Shown here in pieces: positions 35,238 to 44,465 of a stretch of 64,000 nucleotides of DNA. Source of the DNA: an uncultured Clostridia bacterium. Its GTDB lineage: Bacteria; Bacillota; Clostridia; UBA1381. Both the position numbers and the translations under genes were made by a program. The notes under the pieces were generated by a model. That model made no database searches. It was not told the DNA's origin and worked only from the letters and a program-made list of their open reading frames with translations. Position 1 is the first letter of the stretch; each line of letters starts with the position of its first letter. The stretch is taken from contig CALXWJ010000012.1 in assembly GCA_944392335.1 (NCBI GenBank), forward strand, positions 55,029 to 119,028. Reading direction: 5' to 3'.

Positions 35238-38200
35238 TTGAGAATAACAGATGATATGATAAAAGATATTTGTTCGTCTACGATGTATAAGCGCGGTATT
35301 GAATATTTCAAAGGCGGAAGAGTGCATATAAAGTCAAGAGAAGAAGCAGCAATCACCGCCTTTGTGGATGATGAAGAAATTTATAATATCAGAATAAATT
35401 TTCAAGACGGTAAAATCCATGATTGTATGTGTACATGTCCGTATTTTCAAACAATGGGTACGAACTGCAAGCATATTATTGCCGTTTTGAAAAAAAGACA
35501 GGCCGAACTTGATGAAGGCGAAAATTTCAAGGATGAAAACGATAAGCTGGCACAATCTCTGTGTATGGATTTTGCAAACAGCTTATTTGAAAAAACAAGA
35601 TTGAATCTTGCTTATGAGCTTAGCATAAGCACAGATCAGCAGCGAAAATGTTCTTTTTACATTGACATTTTTTGCGGCTTTGACGAATTGAAGCAGGTAA
35701 ATGGTGTTGATGATTTTATCAGCAGCTATGTAAACGGTACCGATTTTAAATTATCAAAACATACTGCCGTAAATTCATCCAGATATTCTCTTTGCGAAAA
35801 TGATAAAAATATTATGGATATTTTGGCAGAGGCCTATGAGAATAAGAAAAATTCCGGAACGTATGTAAACAGGGTATTTCGTTCGGCCATTGCCCCCCCA
35901 ACCGCAAAAAGGCTTTTACCGCTGCTCATCAATTCTGAGTGCACATATAATTTTAACTCAATACCCTTATCCGACTTGCAGGTGGCAGAGGATGATCCGG
36001 ATATTGTTGTTGATATCAATGCAACGGATGATGAGATCAGTCTTAACGTATTTGAAAGCGGTACGGCATTGTTTGGCGACGGAAGCTGGTTTTTGTATGA
36101 GAATTGCCTGTATCATACAACGCATGAATGGCGTTTTTGGTTTATGCCGATTTATAATTCTCTTATGTCGGAATCAAGGACGCAGATCGATTTTAAAGGA
36201 AACACTAAAATAGAATTTGCAACATATGTTTATCCAAAGCTCAGAAATAAGCGCGGTGTCGTAACGACCGGTATTGATTCAATGGTAATAAATGAAAAGC
36301 CGCACTTTTCGGTTTATGTAAGTTATAAGCGTTTCACCTTGTCCGTTGTTATAAAGGTTGTATACGGCGCTATAAACGTACAACCCATGAAAGAGATAAG
36401 GGACAGTAAAAAAATAGTCATCAGAGATCTGCAGGCGGAAAGCAAAATGTTATCCTTCTTTTCGCGATTTTCCCAGGAGGATGAGACCTTTACAACGAAT
36501 GACGATAAAATAATATATGAATTTGCGACAGATACAATAAACGAAATAAAAGAATATGCCGATGTTTATACTGATGAAAGCTTTAACAGGCTGTATAAAA
36601 AAGAACCTGAGGCTATCAATGTCAATGTAAATTATGAAAAAGGCACCGATCTGTTGAGAGTGGATTTTGAAACCGAGCTTTCGGCGGAAGAGCTTTCGGG
36701 TATATTAAAGGCAGTGAAACTCAAAGAGACCTTTTACCGGTTTAAAGACGGCAGCTATATGACGTTGGACAGTAAAAATATTGAAAAATTTAAGCTGCTT
36801 GAAAATTTTAATTTTACCGATAAGGATATAAAAGACAGAGGTAAAAATCTTTCAAAATATTATATGCTCTACATCGATGCCTTGAAGAATGAGGGAAAGG
36901 TACAATCTAATCAGGAGTTTGATCTGCTTATAGACAGTATAAAAAATATCAAAGCGGATATTCCTTTGTATCTTCAAAAGGTTCTGAGAGAATACCAAAA
37001 GGTTGGTGTAAATTGGCTAAAACAGATATCGGAACTGGGATTCGGAGGAATACTTGCAGATGATATGGGATTGGGAAAAACTCTTGAGGTAATTGCATTT
37101 GTCATGAGTGAAAAACCAAAGAAGCCCGTATTGGTGGTCGCGCCGAGTGCATTGGTATACAATTGGCTTAATGAAATAAATAAATTTGCACCGGAAGCAA
37201 AGTCAAAAATTGCAGACGGAATCAAAGAGGAAAGAGTAAAAACTCTTGAAAACATACAAGGATATGATTTTATTATCACCTCCTATCCGCTTTTGAGACG
37301 GGATTTTGATCTTTATCTTAAGCATGACTTTTCCTTTATGTTTATAGATGAATCCCAGCATATAAAAAATCCCGATACAATGAATGCAAAAGTGGTGAAG
37401 AAGGTAAAAGCAGACAGAAAATTTGCATTATCCGGTACGCCCATAGAAAACAGATTGTCCGAATTGTGGAGCGTTTTTGATTTCACAATGAAAGGATATT
37501 TATCGACCAGAAAAGAATTTGCACAAAACTATGAGTATGCTCAGAATACACCGGAACACGACGAGGCTCTCGAAGAGCTCAGAAGGAAGGTCGGGCCCTT
37601 CATTTTGAGAAGAATGAAAGCCGACGTGCTGGAAGAACTGCCCGAAAAGATAGAAAATACGATCTATTCCGATTTTACGCCTGAGCAAAAGAAGATGTAT
37701 GAAGCATATCTTGCTTATGCCAAAAAAGAAATCGGCGGATTATTTGACAAAAACGAATCACAGTTAAAAATATTAACAATACTTTTAAGACTCAGACAGA
37801 TATGCTGTTATCCGGGATTATTTGATATTTCCTATAAAAAAGACAGCGGGAAACTTATACTTCTTGACGATCTGATAGATTCGGCAACATCACAGGGACA
37901 TAGAATTTTGATTTTTTCTCAATTTACGTCTATGCTTGAAGTAATAAAAAAACGAATATATAAAAACGGATATGATTGTTTCTACATTGATGGAAAAACG
38001 CCGTCAAAAGCACGGACCGAGCTTGCACAGCGTTTTAATGACGGAGAAAAGGAAATATTTTTGATATCGTTAAAAGCAGGGGGAACAGGACTGAATCTTA
38101 TTGGTGCGGATACCGTGATACATTATGATCCGTGGTGGAATCCGGCGGTTATGGATCAGGCGTCCGACAGGGCTTACAGGATCGGACAAAGGAAGGCAGT

Positions 38201-38354
38201 CCAGGTCATAAAACTTGTTATTAAAGGGTCGATCGAGGACAGAATACTTGAATTACAGGAGAAAAAGAAGAATCTTGCGTCTGCTGTTATCAAGAAAAAT
38301 GAAAAGACGATTTCAGGCTTGACAAAAGAGGAGATACTGTCATTGTTTGAATAA
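35238..38354 (+). CDS. SWIM zinc-finger SNF2-family helicase
   Basis: The 1038-residue protein starts at TTG 35238, eight bases after GGAGGTG. An N-terminal SWIM finger (CMCTCPYFQTMGTNCKH, about residues 55-75) precedes a long middle region (the bacterial SNF2 N-terminal domain). The SNF2 ATPase begins at about 590: YQKVGVNWLKQISELGFGGI, Walker A LADDMGLGKTLE, Walker B variant IDESQHIKN, SGTPIENRLSELWS. The C-terminal helicase lobe has IDGKTPSKAR, SLKAGGTGLNLIGADTVIHY and DRAYRIGQ. Such proteins are translocases linked to transcription or DNA repair. It is followed 57 bp later by pcrA. No restriction or phage-defence partner is adjacent, so a housekeeping role is more likely. Confidence 0.93.
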   Translation: MRITDDMIKDICSSTMYKRGIEYFKGGRVHIKSREEAAITAFVDDEEIYNIRINFQDGKIHDCMCTCPYFQTMGTNCKHIIAVLKKRQAELDEGENFKDENDKLAQSLCMDFANSLFEKTRLNLAYELSISTDQQRKCSFYIDIFCGFDELKQVNGVDDFISSYVNGTDFKLSKHTAVNSSRYSLCENDKNIMDILAEAYENKKNSGTYVNRVFRSAIAPPTAKRLLPLLINSECTYNFNSIPLSDLQVAEDDPDIVVDINATDDEISLNVFESGTALFGDGSWFLYENCLYHTTHEWRFWFMPIYNSLMSESRTQIDFKGNTKIEFATYVYPKLRNKRGVVTTGIDSMVINEKPHFSVYVSYKRFTLSVVIKVVYGAINVQPMKEIRDSKKIVIRDLQAESKMLSFFSRFSQEDETFTTNDDKIIYEFATDTINEIKEYADVYTDESFNRLYKKEPEAINVNVNYEKGTDLLRVDFETELSAEELSGILKAVKLKETFYRFKDGSYMTLDSKNIEKFKLLENFNFTDKDIKDRGKNLSKYYMLYIDALKNEGKVQSNQEFDLLIDSIKNIKADIPLYLQKVLREYQKVGVNWLKQISELGFGGILADDMGLGKTLEVIAFVMSEKPKKPVLVVAPSALVYNWLNEINKFAPEAKSKIADGIKEERVKTLENIQGYDFIITSYPLLRRDFDLYLKHDFSFMFIDESQHIKNPDTMNAKVVKKVKADRKFALSGTPIENRLSELWSVFDFTMKGYLSTRKEFAQNYEYAQNTPEHDEALEELRRKVGPFILRRMKADVLEELPEKIENTIYSDFTPEQKKMYEAYLAYAKKEIGGLFDKNESQLKILTILLRLRQICCYPGLFDISYKKDSGKLILLDDLIDSATSQGHRILIFSQFTSMLEVIKKRIYKNGYDCFYIDGKTPSKARTELAQRFNDGEKEIFLISLKAGGTGLNLIGADTVIHYDPWWNPAVMDQASDRAYRIGQRKAVQVIKLVIKGSIEDRILELQEKKKNLASAVIKKNEKTISGLTKEEILSLFE

Positions 38355-38411
38355 AAAATATTATACTCTGTATTTGATACAGAAGATAAAAGGGTCGGAA
38401 TGGAGAGTTAC

Positions 38412-40619
38412 ATGGATTTTAATAAATTAAATGAAATGCAGATTAAAGCCGTAAAGGCTATAGACGGGCCTGTATTGATTTTGGCGGGTGCTGGAAGCGG
38501 AAAAACCACCGTGCTTGTAAACAGGATAGCATATATGATGGAATACCGCGGTATTTCGCCGTACAATATTCTGGCAATCACCTTTACAAATAAGGCTGCC
38601 AATGAAATGAAAACAAGAGTGGAAAATCTGATCGGCAGCAGTGCCGAAGGAATGTGGATAAGTACCTTTCATTCCTGCTGTGTTAAAATTTTAAGAAGCT
38701 GTATAGAATACATTGGTTTTTCAAGCAACTTTGTCATATATGATTCAGATGATTCAAGAACCGTCATAAAAGACTGCTTAAAGGAATTAAATATGGATGA
38801 AAAGGTATTTAACCCAAGAGCGGTTGCCGCGCAGCTAAGCAAGGCAAAAGACGAATTGATCTCATGGCAGGATTATAAAATATTGAACGAGAATAATTAC
38901 AGATTGTCAAAGATCGCGTCGGTATATGAATTGTATCAAAAGAAATTGTTTAAAAATAATGCTCTTGATTTTGATGATATTATTTTTTTCACCGTTAAAA
39001 TATTTCAGGAGTATGAAGAAGTGCTCATGAAATACAGACAACGGTTCAGATACATAATGGTAGACGAGTATCAGGACACAAGTACGGCACAGTATCTTTT
39101 GATAAGCTTACTTGCAAAAGAAACACGAAACATTTGTGTTGTGGGAGACGACGATCAGAGCATTTATAAATTCAGGGGGGCAAACATCAGGAATATTCTT
39201 GATTTTGAAAAAGAATTTGATGATGCGCAGGTAATAAAGCTTGAACAGAACTATCGTTCATCACAAAATATTTTAAATGCCGCAAATTCCGTAATAAAAA
39301 ATAACATTAAAAGAAAGTCAAAATCACTCTGGACAAGCAATGAAAAGGGTGAGAACATAAAAATTTTTATAGGGAATAATGAGAGGGACGAGGCTGCATT
39401 TGTGGCAAAAGAGATCGACAAAGCGGTCGGTATGGGCGCAAAATATTCTGATTTTGCCATATTGTACAGGACCAATGCCCAATCCCGTGTTATTGAAGAT
39501 GAGTTTATAAAAAATGTTGTTCCGTACAGAGTTTTATCGGGACTGCGTTTCTATGACAGAAAAGAGATCAAAGATATAATCGCATATCTGAGGGTGATAC
39601 TGAATCCAGATGATGATGTAAGTCTTTTGAGAATAATCAACGAGCCCAAGCGCGGCATAGGGAAGACAACTATGGATAAAGCTGCTTTTTTGGGAAGCTA
39701 TCATAATAAAAGTATATTCAATATTATTTCCGAACCAGATAAATATCCCGATATTATCAGATCAAGTTCGAAATTGCTTGATTTTTGCGGTATGATAACG
39801 GAATTAAGAAGTAAAAAGGACAGTATGCCCATTGTAAAGCTGATAGAAAAGGTATTGAACGTGACAGGTTATTTATCTGCATTGGAGCTTGAAAAAACGA
39901 TTGAATCCCAAGCCCGTATCGAAAACATTAAGGAATTTATTTCAGTTGCCGCCGAATTTGAAAAAAATGAAGAGGATGCATCTTTTGAAGGCTTTTTGGA
40001 AAATATTTCATTGGTATCGAGTATAGATCTTTATGAAGAAGAACAGGATTATGTTGTAATGATGACAATACACAGTGCAAAGGGTCTGGAATTTGAAAAT
40101 GTTTTTATTATCGGACTGGAAGAGGGTTTATTCCCGTCGCTCAAAGGTGTTTCGGAAGAACAGGACAGAGAAGACCTTGAGGAAGAAAGAAGGCTTTGTT
40201 ATGTTGCGATCACCAGGGCAAAAAAGAGGCTGTGTATGTCATATGCCACATGCAGGACAATATACGGCAAAACAGTATATCAGCGTCCGAGCCGTTTTAT
40301 TAAAGAGATCGAGTCGCAGATCAAAACCGACAATAAAAGATCAAAGCATATTAGTGTAAACTCATTTATAAACAGTACCGCGGAAAAAACCAAGAGCATA
40401 ATCGGTATGAAGCCTGTTGTAAAGCCGCACGCGGAAGATATGAAAGCCGCATCGGATTTTAGCACCGGCGATATCGTTTATCATAAAAAATTCGGCAGAG
40501 GCATGGTCATTAACGCAAAGAAATACGGAAAAGACACATTGGTGGAAATTGCTTTTGACAATGTGGGAACAAAGCAGCTTATGGCTAATTTTGCAAAGCT
40601 CGTAAAGCAAGACGAATAG
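38412..40619 (+). CDS. pcrA: ATP-dependent DNA helicase PcrA/UvrD
   Basis: This superfamily 1A helicase acts in repair and replication restart. The 735-residue protein has the P-loop LAGAGSGKTTVLVNRI, AITFTNKAANEMKTRV, Walker B VDEYQDTS, QLEQNYRSS-type motif IV, TIHSAKGLEFENVF and CYVAITRAKKRL. The C-terminal Tudor-like tail is DIVYHKKFGRGMVIN, which binds RNA polymerase in PcrA. ATG 38412 with GGAGAG five bases upstream is preferred to ATG 38400, which has a poorer site. It lies right after the SNF2 gene and may share its transcript. Confidence 0.95.
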   Translation: MDFNKLNEMQIKAVKAIDGPVLILAGAGSGKTTVLVNRIAYMMEYRGISPYNILAITFTNKAANEMKTRVENLIGSSAEGMWISTFHSCCVKILRSCIEYIGFSSNFVIYDSDDSRTVIKDCLKELNMDEKVFNPRAVAAQLSKAKDELISWQDYKILNENNYRLSKIASVYELYQKKLFKNNALDFDDIIFFTVKIFQEYEEVLMKYRQRFRYIMVDEYQDTSTAQYLLISLLAKETRNICVVGDDDQSIYKFRGANIRNILDFEKEFDDAQVIKLEQNYRSSQNILNAANSVIKNNIKRKSKSLWTSNEKGENIKIFIGNNERDEAAFVAKEIDKAVGMGAKYSDFAILYRTNAQSRVIEDEFIKNVVPYRVLSGLRFYDRKEIKDIIAYLRVILNPDDDVSLLRIINEPKRGIGKTTMDKAAFLGSYHNKSIFNIISEPDKYPDIIRSSSKLLDFCGMITELRSKKDSMPIVKLIEKVLNVTGYLSALELEKTIESQARIENIKEFISVAAEFEKNEEDASFEGFLENISLVSSIDLYEEEQDYVVMMTIHSAKGLEFENVFIIGLEEGLFPSLKGVSEEQDREDLEEERRLCYVAITRAKKRLCMSYATCRTIYGKTVYQRPSRFIKEIESQIKTDNKRSKHISVNSFINSTAEKTKSIIGMKPVVKPHAEDMKAASDFSTGDIVYHKKFGRGMVINAKKYGKDTLVEIAFDNVGTKQLMANFAKLVKQDE

Positions 40620-40631
40620 ATATCGATTTGA

Positions 40632-40660
40632 TTGACATACTGCCGGTTTTATTGTATAAT
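40632..40660 (+). promoter_or_regulatory. galM promoter (consensus)
   Basis: Perfect TTGACA (40632-40637) and TATAAT (40655-40660) with 17-bp spacing. The leader is about 58 bp. Confidence 0.92.
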
Positions 40661-40724
40661 ATATGATAATTATTGAAAATCAAAACGCGCTAAAGCGTAC
40701 AAATGAAAACAAGGAGGGAAAAAT

Positions 40725-41771
40725 ATGAGTATAACAAAAACAAAATTCGGAAATATGCCTGACGGCAGGGAGGTGTTTTCATATACTCTTGACAACGGCA
40801 AAAGTTTAAAAGCAGAAATATTAAATTACGGGGGAATAATAAGAAGTTTATATGTTAAGGATAAAAACGGTAATTACAAGGACGTTGTTCTCGGACTTGA
40901 AACACTTTCCGATTATCTTGACAATCCGGCATATTTCGGGGCGGCAATAGGAAGGATCGCCAACAGAGTATTAAAGGGTAAATTTGAAATTGACGGCAGA
41001 GAATACAATCTTGAAATAAATGACGGAAACAACAGCCTGCACGGAGGAACGCACGGCTTCAGCCAATACATATGGGATGTGTGCGAGTGCGGCACTAAGG
41101 ATGAGCCTGAGCTTAAAATGAGCATTGTTTCCCCAGACGGAGAAAGCGGATATCCGGGCAATCTTAAAATAACGATGACATATAAGCTTACTGCACAAAA
41201 CGGGCTTGTGATCCATTATGAGGGAGTATGTGATCAGGATACCGTCGTTAATATGACAAATCACAGCTATTTTAATTTAAACGGCGCCGGCGCTGAAAAT
41301 ATATACAGCCTCGATCTGCAGCTGAACTGTGATTATTTTACACCGAATACCGATGAATGTTTGCCTAACGGTGAAATTCTATCGGTCAAAGGCACTCCGA
41401 TGGATTTTACTTCGGCAAAGAAGATGGGTAAGGATATATTATCCGATTTTGAACAGCTTAAAAAATTCGGAGGATATGATCATAATTTTGCTATCCGCGG
41501 CAGAGGTATGAGAAAATGCGCTACGGTTTCAAGTGATATAACGGGCATAAAAATGGAAGTGTATACAAATAAGCCGGGAGTCCAGCTATATACCGGAAAT
41601 TCAATCGACGATAAAAGAGTATGTAAAAACGGTATAAAATACAAACCCCATGACGCGTTATGTCTGGAAACGCAATATTTCCCGAATTCCACCGGCTATT
41701 CACATTTCGAAAGCCCCGTACTGAGAAAAGGTGAAAAGTACGATTTTACAACAGAATACAGATTTGTATAA
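40725..41771 (+). CDS. galM: Aldose 1-epimerase (galactose mutarotase)
   Basis: It interconverts alpha and beta anomers of galactose and glucose before phosphorylation. The 348-residue beta-sandwich has the usual landmarks: YGGIIRSLYV, FGAAIGRIANRV, NGGNSLHGG-type NDGNNSLHGGTHGF with the catalytic-region His, NMTNHSYFNLNGAG with the catalytic His, and ALCLETQYFPNS with the catalytic Glu. AAGGAGGG precedes the ATG. It is followed directly by R1 copy F. Galactose released by the GH42 enzyme could feed it, although they are 26 kb apart. Confidence 0.95.
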   Translation: MSITKTKFGNMPDGREVFSYTLDNGKSLKAEILNYGGIIRSLYVKDKNGNYKDVVLGLETLSDYLDNPAYFGAAIGRIANRVLKGKFEIDGREYNLEINDGNNSLHGGTHGFSQYIWDVCECGTKDEPELKMSIVSPDGESGYPGNLKITMTYKLTAQNGLVIHYEGVCDQDTVVNMTNHSYFNLNGAGAENIYSLDLQLNCDYFTPNTDECLPNGEILSVKGTPMDFTSAKKMGKDILSDFEQLKKFGGYDHNFAIRGRGMRKCATVSSDITGIKMEVYTNKPGVQLYTGNSIDDKRVCKNGIKYKPHDALCLETQYFPNSTGYSHFESPVLRKGEKYDFTTEYRFV

Positions 41772-41772
41772 T

Positions 41773-41883
41773 GCACACAAGTTGTCCCCCGCATTTGCCG
41801 GCGGGGGATACATACATGTAATAGTGTGAGGGTATTGTGATATCTCACTGATTACAGCGCTGCTATAAAGCCTATTGCCCTTG
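41773..41883 (+). repeat. R1 interspersed structured repeat, copy F (3' part eroded)
   Basis: It begins two bases after the galM stop. Stem 1 is the strongest of any copy: TCCCCCGC (41785-41792) with GCGGGGGA (41801-41808). Stem 2 keeps TGTAAT..ATTACA and TGAG..CTCA. Stem 3 is disrupted (TTGCCC without a matching 3' arm). Confidence 0.75.
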
Positions 41884-41988
41884 TTGGAATATGGTACCAG
41901 CATAATATGTGCGGATATTTTTATGTTGTCGTTATAAGAAATATTTTGCCTTTTTATGATTTTTTGGCAATGCAAATGGAGTATAAAA

Positions 41989-42954
41989 ATGAAAGAATTT
42001 TTTTTCGAGGAAATAGTAAAAACGGTAGATGATTTTAAAAAAAACAGAAGAAACGGTATTGCATTTGCACTTTTGACCGATACAAGGCTTTGTGATACGG
42101 TTGACGACACGGTTGATAATATAAAAACAGCCGACGATAACATTCATTTTGATTTTATTGTGCATATGGGGAATGTTATTAACGGAAATAACCCGAGAGA
42201 TATATCAATGATGCTGATGAATAACGAATTCAAAAAATTTGCCGGAGCTGTGGAAAACGGCAGGTTTTATCCTGTCCAGGGAAGGACAGACGGATACCGT
42301 GACGAAACCTTTTGCGGTCAGCTGGCGATGAATATTATGACAGATGAGCTATGGGACAAGCAGATAGGATTTTTGAATTATCATGAGAATGTATCACGTC
42401 AGGATAAAAAACCGTATTATTATGCGGACTATATTGAACAAAAAGTCAGGATCATTGTTCTTTGCGCTTTTGATTATCAGATCGATGAAAAAATAGGTTA
42501 TTTTACAAAGAACTGCGAAATAGATAAAAAGCAGGCGGCATGGCTTGTAAAGGACGCATTGAATGTGGGCAGGGATTGGAGTGTTATAATATTTTCCGGC
42601 GCGATCCCAAAATCAAGATACGAAACCGGAAAAGACCCTTTTATTTATAACGGTTATTCAACGGAGCCGATATTTAGGATTGTTCAGAAGGCTCAGGAAA
42701 ACGGCGTGAATATTGCCTGCTGGTTTTCGGGAGGCTACGGATATGATTGCGTTGAAAATATTGCCGGGATCAATTTTGCGCTTATAAGCAGTCAGGTCCC
42801 GGAGGTAACAAGGGAAAAAGATGAAATTATCAAAAACAGACATATAGGGACAAAAAATCAGGATTGCTGGGACGCGGTCATGCTTGATACCGATGACAGA
42901 GAAATAAAGCTGTTCAGATTCGGGTACGGAGAAGACAGAGTGATAAAATATTGA
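41989..42954 (+). CDS. Calcineurin-like phosphoesterase-fold protein lacking metal-ligand histidines
   Basis: The 321-residue protein follows the order of a metallophosphoesterase but with substitutions at each metal site. DxH reads D31-T-R33 (LLTDTRL), GD reads G61-N62 (HMGNVINGNN), GNHD reads G98-R-T-D101, the SH motif reads S203-G204 (IFSGAIP), and GHxH reads GGYGY (248-252). ATG 41989 follows GGAG. An in-frame ATG at 41956 lacks a ribosome site. With the histidines gone it is unlikely to hydrolyse phosphoesters in the usual way. It may bind a ligand or act as a structural protein. It has no signal peptide and stands alone between R1 copy F and a terminator. Confidence 0.65.
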   Translation: MKEFFFEEIVKTVDDFKKNRRNGIAFALLTDTRLCDTVDDTVDNIKTADDNIHFDFIVHMGNVINGNNPRDISMMLMNNEFKKFAGAVENGRFYPVQGRTDGYRDETFCGQLAMNIMTDELWDKQIGFLNYHENVSRQDKKPYYYADYIEQKVRIIVLCAFDYQIDEKIGYFTKNCEIDKKQAAWLVKDALNVGRDWSVIIFSGAIPKSRYETGKDPFIYNGYSTEPIFRIVQKAQENGVNIACWFSGGYGYDCVENIAGINFALISSQVPEVTREKDEIIKNRHIGTKNQDCWDAVMLDTDDREIKLFRFGYGEDRVIKY

Positions 42955-43032
42955 TCTATTATACGTGCATCTTTTAATGTATTTCTATTGATATTTTTGA
43001 GTATAAATATTTTTGCTGTTAATTGAAAACAG

Positions 43033-43081
43033 ATTCCATACATTGATCGATGGTTTATTTTATCAATGTATGGAATTTTTA
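43033..43081 (+). terminator. Strong intrinsic terminator
   Basis: A perfect 15-bp stem, ATTCCATACATTGAT (43033-43047) with ATCAATGTATGGAAT (43062-43076), is followed by TTTT. It ends the phosphoesterase-like gene. Confidence 0.9.
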
Positions 43082-43155
43082 TGTATTACAATCAAGAGAA
43101 ATTCGGACCGGTATAAATTAATTGTGAAAATTAACTGTTATTTAATAAAATATTG

Positions 43156-43184
43156 TTGATTTTTATAAATAATTCTGATATAAT
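43156..43184 (+). promoter_or_regulatory. Promoter of the small SLH protein gene
   Basis: TTGATT (43156-43161) and TATAAT (43179-43184) are 17 bp apart. The ~150-bp leader contains R1 copy G. Confidence 0.8.
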
Positions 43185-43242
43185 TATATCGGATAGGGTA
43201 ATTTTGAGGAAAACCGATTTTCGGATCAAATATAATTGCTCA

Positions 43243-43312
43243 CAGGTTGTACCCCGCCGTGATCGGCGGCGGGTTTCAGAGTTATGACAGTGAGGGTACT
43301 ATCCCTAAACAA
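43243..43312 (+). repeat. R1 partial copy G in the leader of the small SLH gene
   Basis: CTCACAGGTTGTACCCCGCC matches the R1 start. Stem 1 is CCCGCC with GGCGGG around GTGATC, then GTTTCAGAGTTATGACAGTGAGGGTACTATCC matches the stem 2 region in blocks. Stem 3 and the tail are missing. It lies about 50 bases inside the predicted transcript. Confidence 0.65.
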
Positions 43313-43343
43313 CACGAAAATAACGAAAGGAATGATAATAATA

Positions 43344-44285
43344 ATGAATAAAATTTCAAAATTATTGGTATCGGGGGTAATATCTGTAAGTATCTTTTTG
43401 CCCTCATATGCATTTGCGGCGGAATTTTCCGATATGCCGGACAACTGGACTACAGCCGCGCTGGAAAGAGCTGTTGAAAATGGCTTGTTAAACGGGGACG
43501 GCGGGAAAATAATGCCTGATGACAATATTACAAGGGCACAGATGGCAGCTATAATAGTAAGAGCTTTCGGGGCGAATACCGAGGCGGATATTTCTGCTTT
43601 TTCCGATGTTTCTGCTGACAAATGGTATTATTCCGAATTTGCAAAGGCAGTTCAAATGAATGCTTTCGGAGGAACGGATGACGGAAAACTCAATCCCGAA
43701 AATTTTATTACATATGAGGAATGTTTTACGGTGGTTTCAAGGGTTTTCGGTCTGCGTGATATTGTCAATGACGCAGGTGAAGCGGTTTATGATTGCTTAG
43801 ACAGTTTTTCTGACGCGTCACAGATAAATGAATGGGCAATACCGTATATGGCAAGAGTCGTTGGCAACGGATATTGGGACGGAATAGATAATATGCTGAA
43901 ACCGCGGGATTATATAACTCGTGCCGAATTTGCCGTTTTGATGGATAACATGGTGCAGACTTATATTACCGAGCCCGGTACGTATGCTGAAATTGAGGAC
44001 GGGAATGTATTGATAAAGACAGACGGAGTTACTTTTGACGGCATTGAAACGGATAATATGATAATTATCGGCGACGGCGTTACAGGAACAACGTATTTAA
44101 AAGATATCACATCAACCTCTCAGATCACGGTAAGAGGCGGAACGTTGGAAGTTACGGGTACGATCAATCATCTCAGCGCACTTTGCGCAGGTGTAAATGT
44201 CAATATTTCCGGTGTTGAAAACAGGACGGGTAAAATATATCTTGCCGATGGAACAAACCTGATAATGGGAAGTCTATATCAATAA
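43344..44285 (+). CDS. Small SLH-domain surface protein
   Basis: The 313-residue protein has a signal peptide (MNKISKLLVSGVISVSIF...AFA-AE), then three SLH repeats: FSDMPDNWTTAALERAV (about 27-75), FSDVSADKWYYSEFAKAV (about 85-135) and INEWAIPYMARVVGNGYW (about 155-205). The C-terminal ~100 residues (TDGVTFDGIETDNMIIIG, TSQITVRGGTLEVTG) look like a short parallel beta solenoid. ATG 43344 has GAAAGGA upstream; an in-frame GTG at 43284 would read through R1 sequence. It is a wall-bound protein of unknown role, with its own promoter and terminator. Confidence 0.82.
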   Translation: MNKISKLLVSGVISVSIFLPSYAFAAEFSDMPDNWTTAALERAVENGLLNGDGGKIMPDDNITRAQMAAIIVRAFGANTEADISAFSDVSADKWYYSEFAKAVQMNAFGGTDDGKLNPENFITYEECFTVVSRVFGLRDIVNDAGEAVYDCLDSFSDASQINEWAIPYMARVVGNGYWDGIDNMLKPRDYITRAEFAVLMDNMVQTYITEPGTYAEIEDGNVLIKTDGVTFDGIETDNMIIIGDGVTGTTYLKDITSTSQITVRGGTLEVTGTINHLSALCAGVNVNISGVENRTGKIYLADGTNLIMGSLYQ

Positions 44286-44312
44286 TATTTTGATAATTAA
44301 ATTATGAAGCAA

Positions 44313-44345
44313 ATGCCCTGGATTTTACCGATTCAGGGCATACTT
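44313..44345 (+). terminator. Hairpin terminator after the small SLH gene
   Basis: ATGCCCTG (44313-44320) pairs with CAGGGCAT (44334-44341), extended by G-T pairs, then a short ACTTT tract. Confidence 0.7.
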
Positions 44346-44465
44346 TGATATTTTATGATAAATAAAAATGAAATATTGCCTGTATGAGTATATAAACAGA
44401 TGACAGTGATTAAATGAGCGATATATTTATTTTGCATATTCTTATGGGAGGAAAGGTACAATAAT

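Noticed and set aside
35238..38354. SNF2 helicase as part of a phage-defence (DISARM-like) system
   Set aside because: Neighbours are yajC, TIGR04086 and pcrA; no methyltransferase, PLD nuclease or other defence partner is adjacent.
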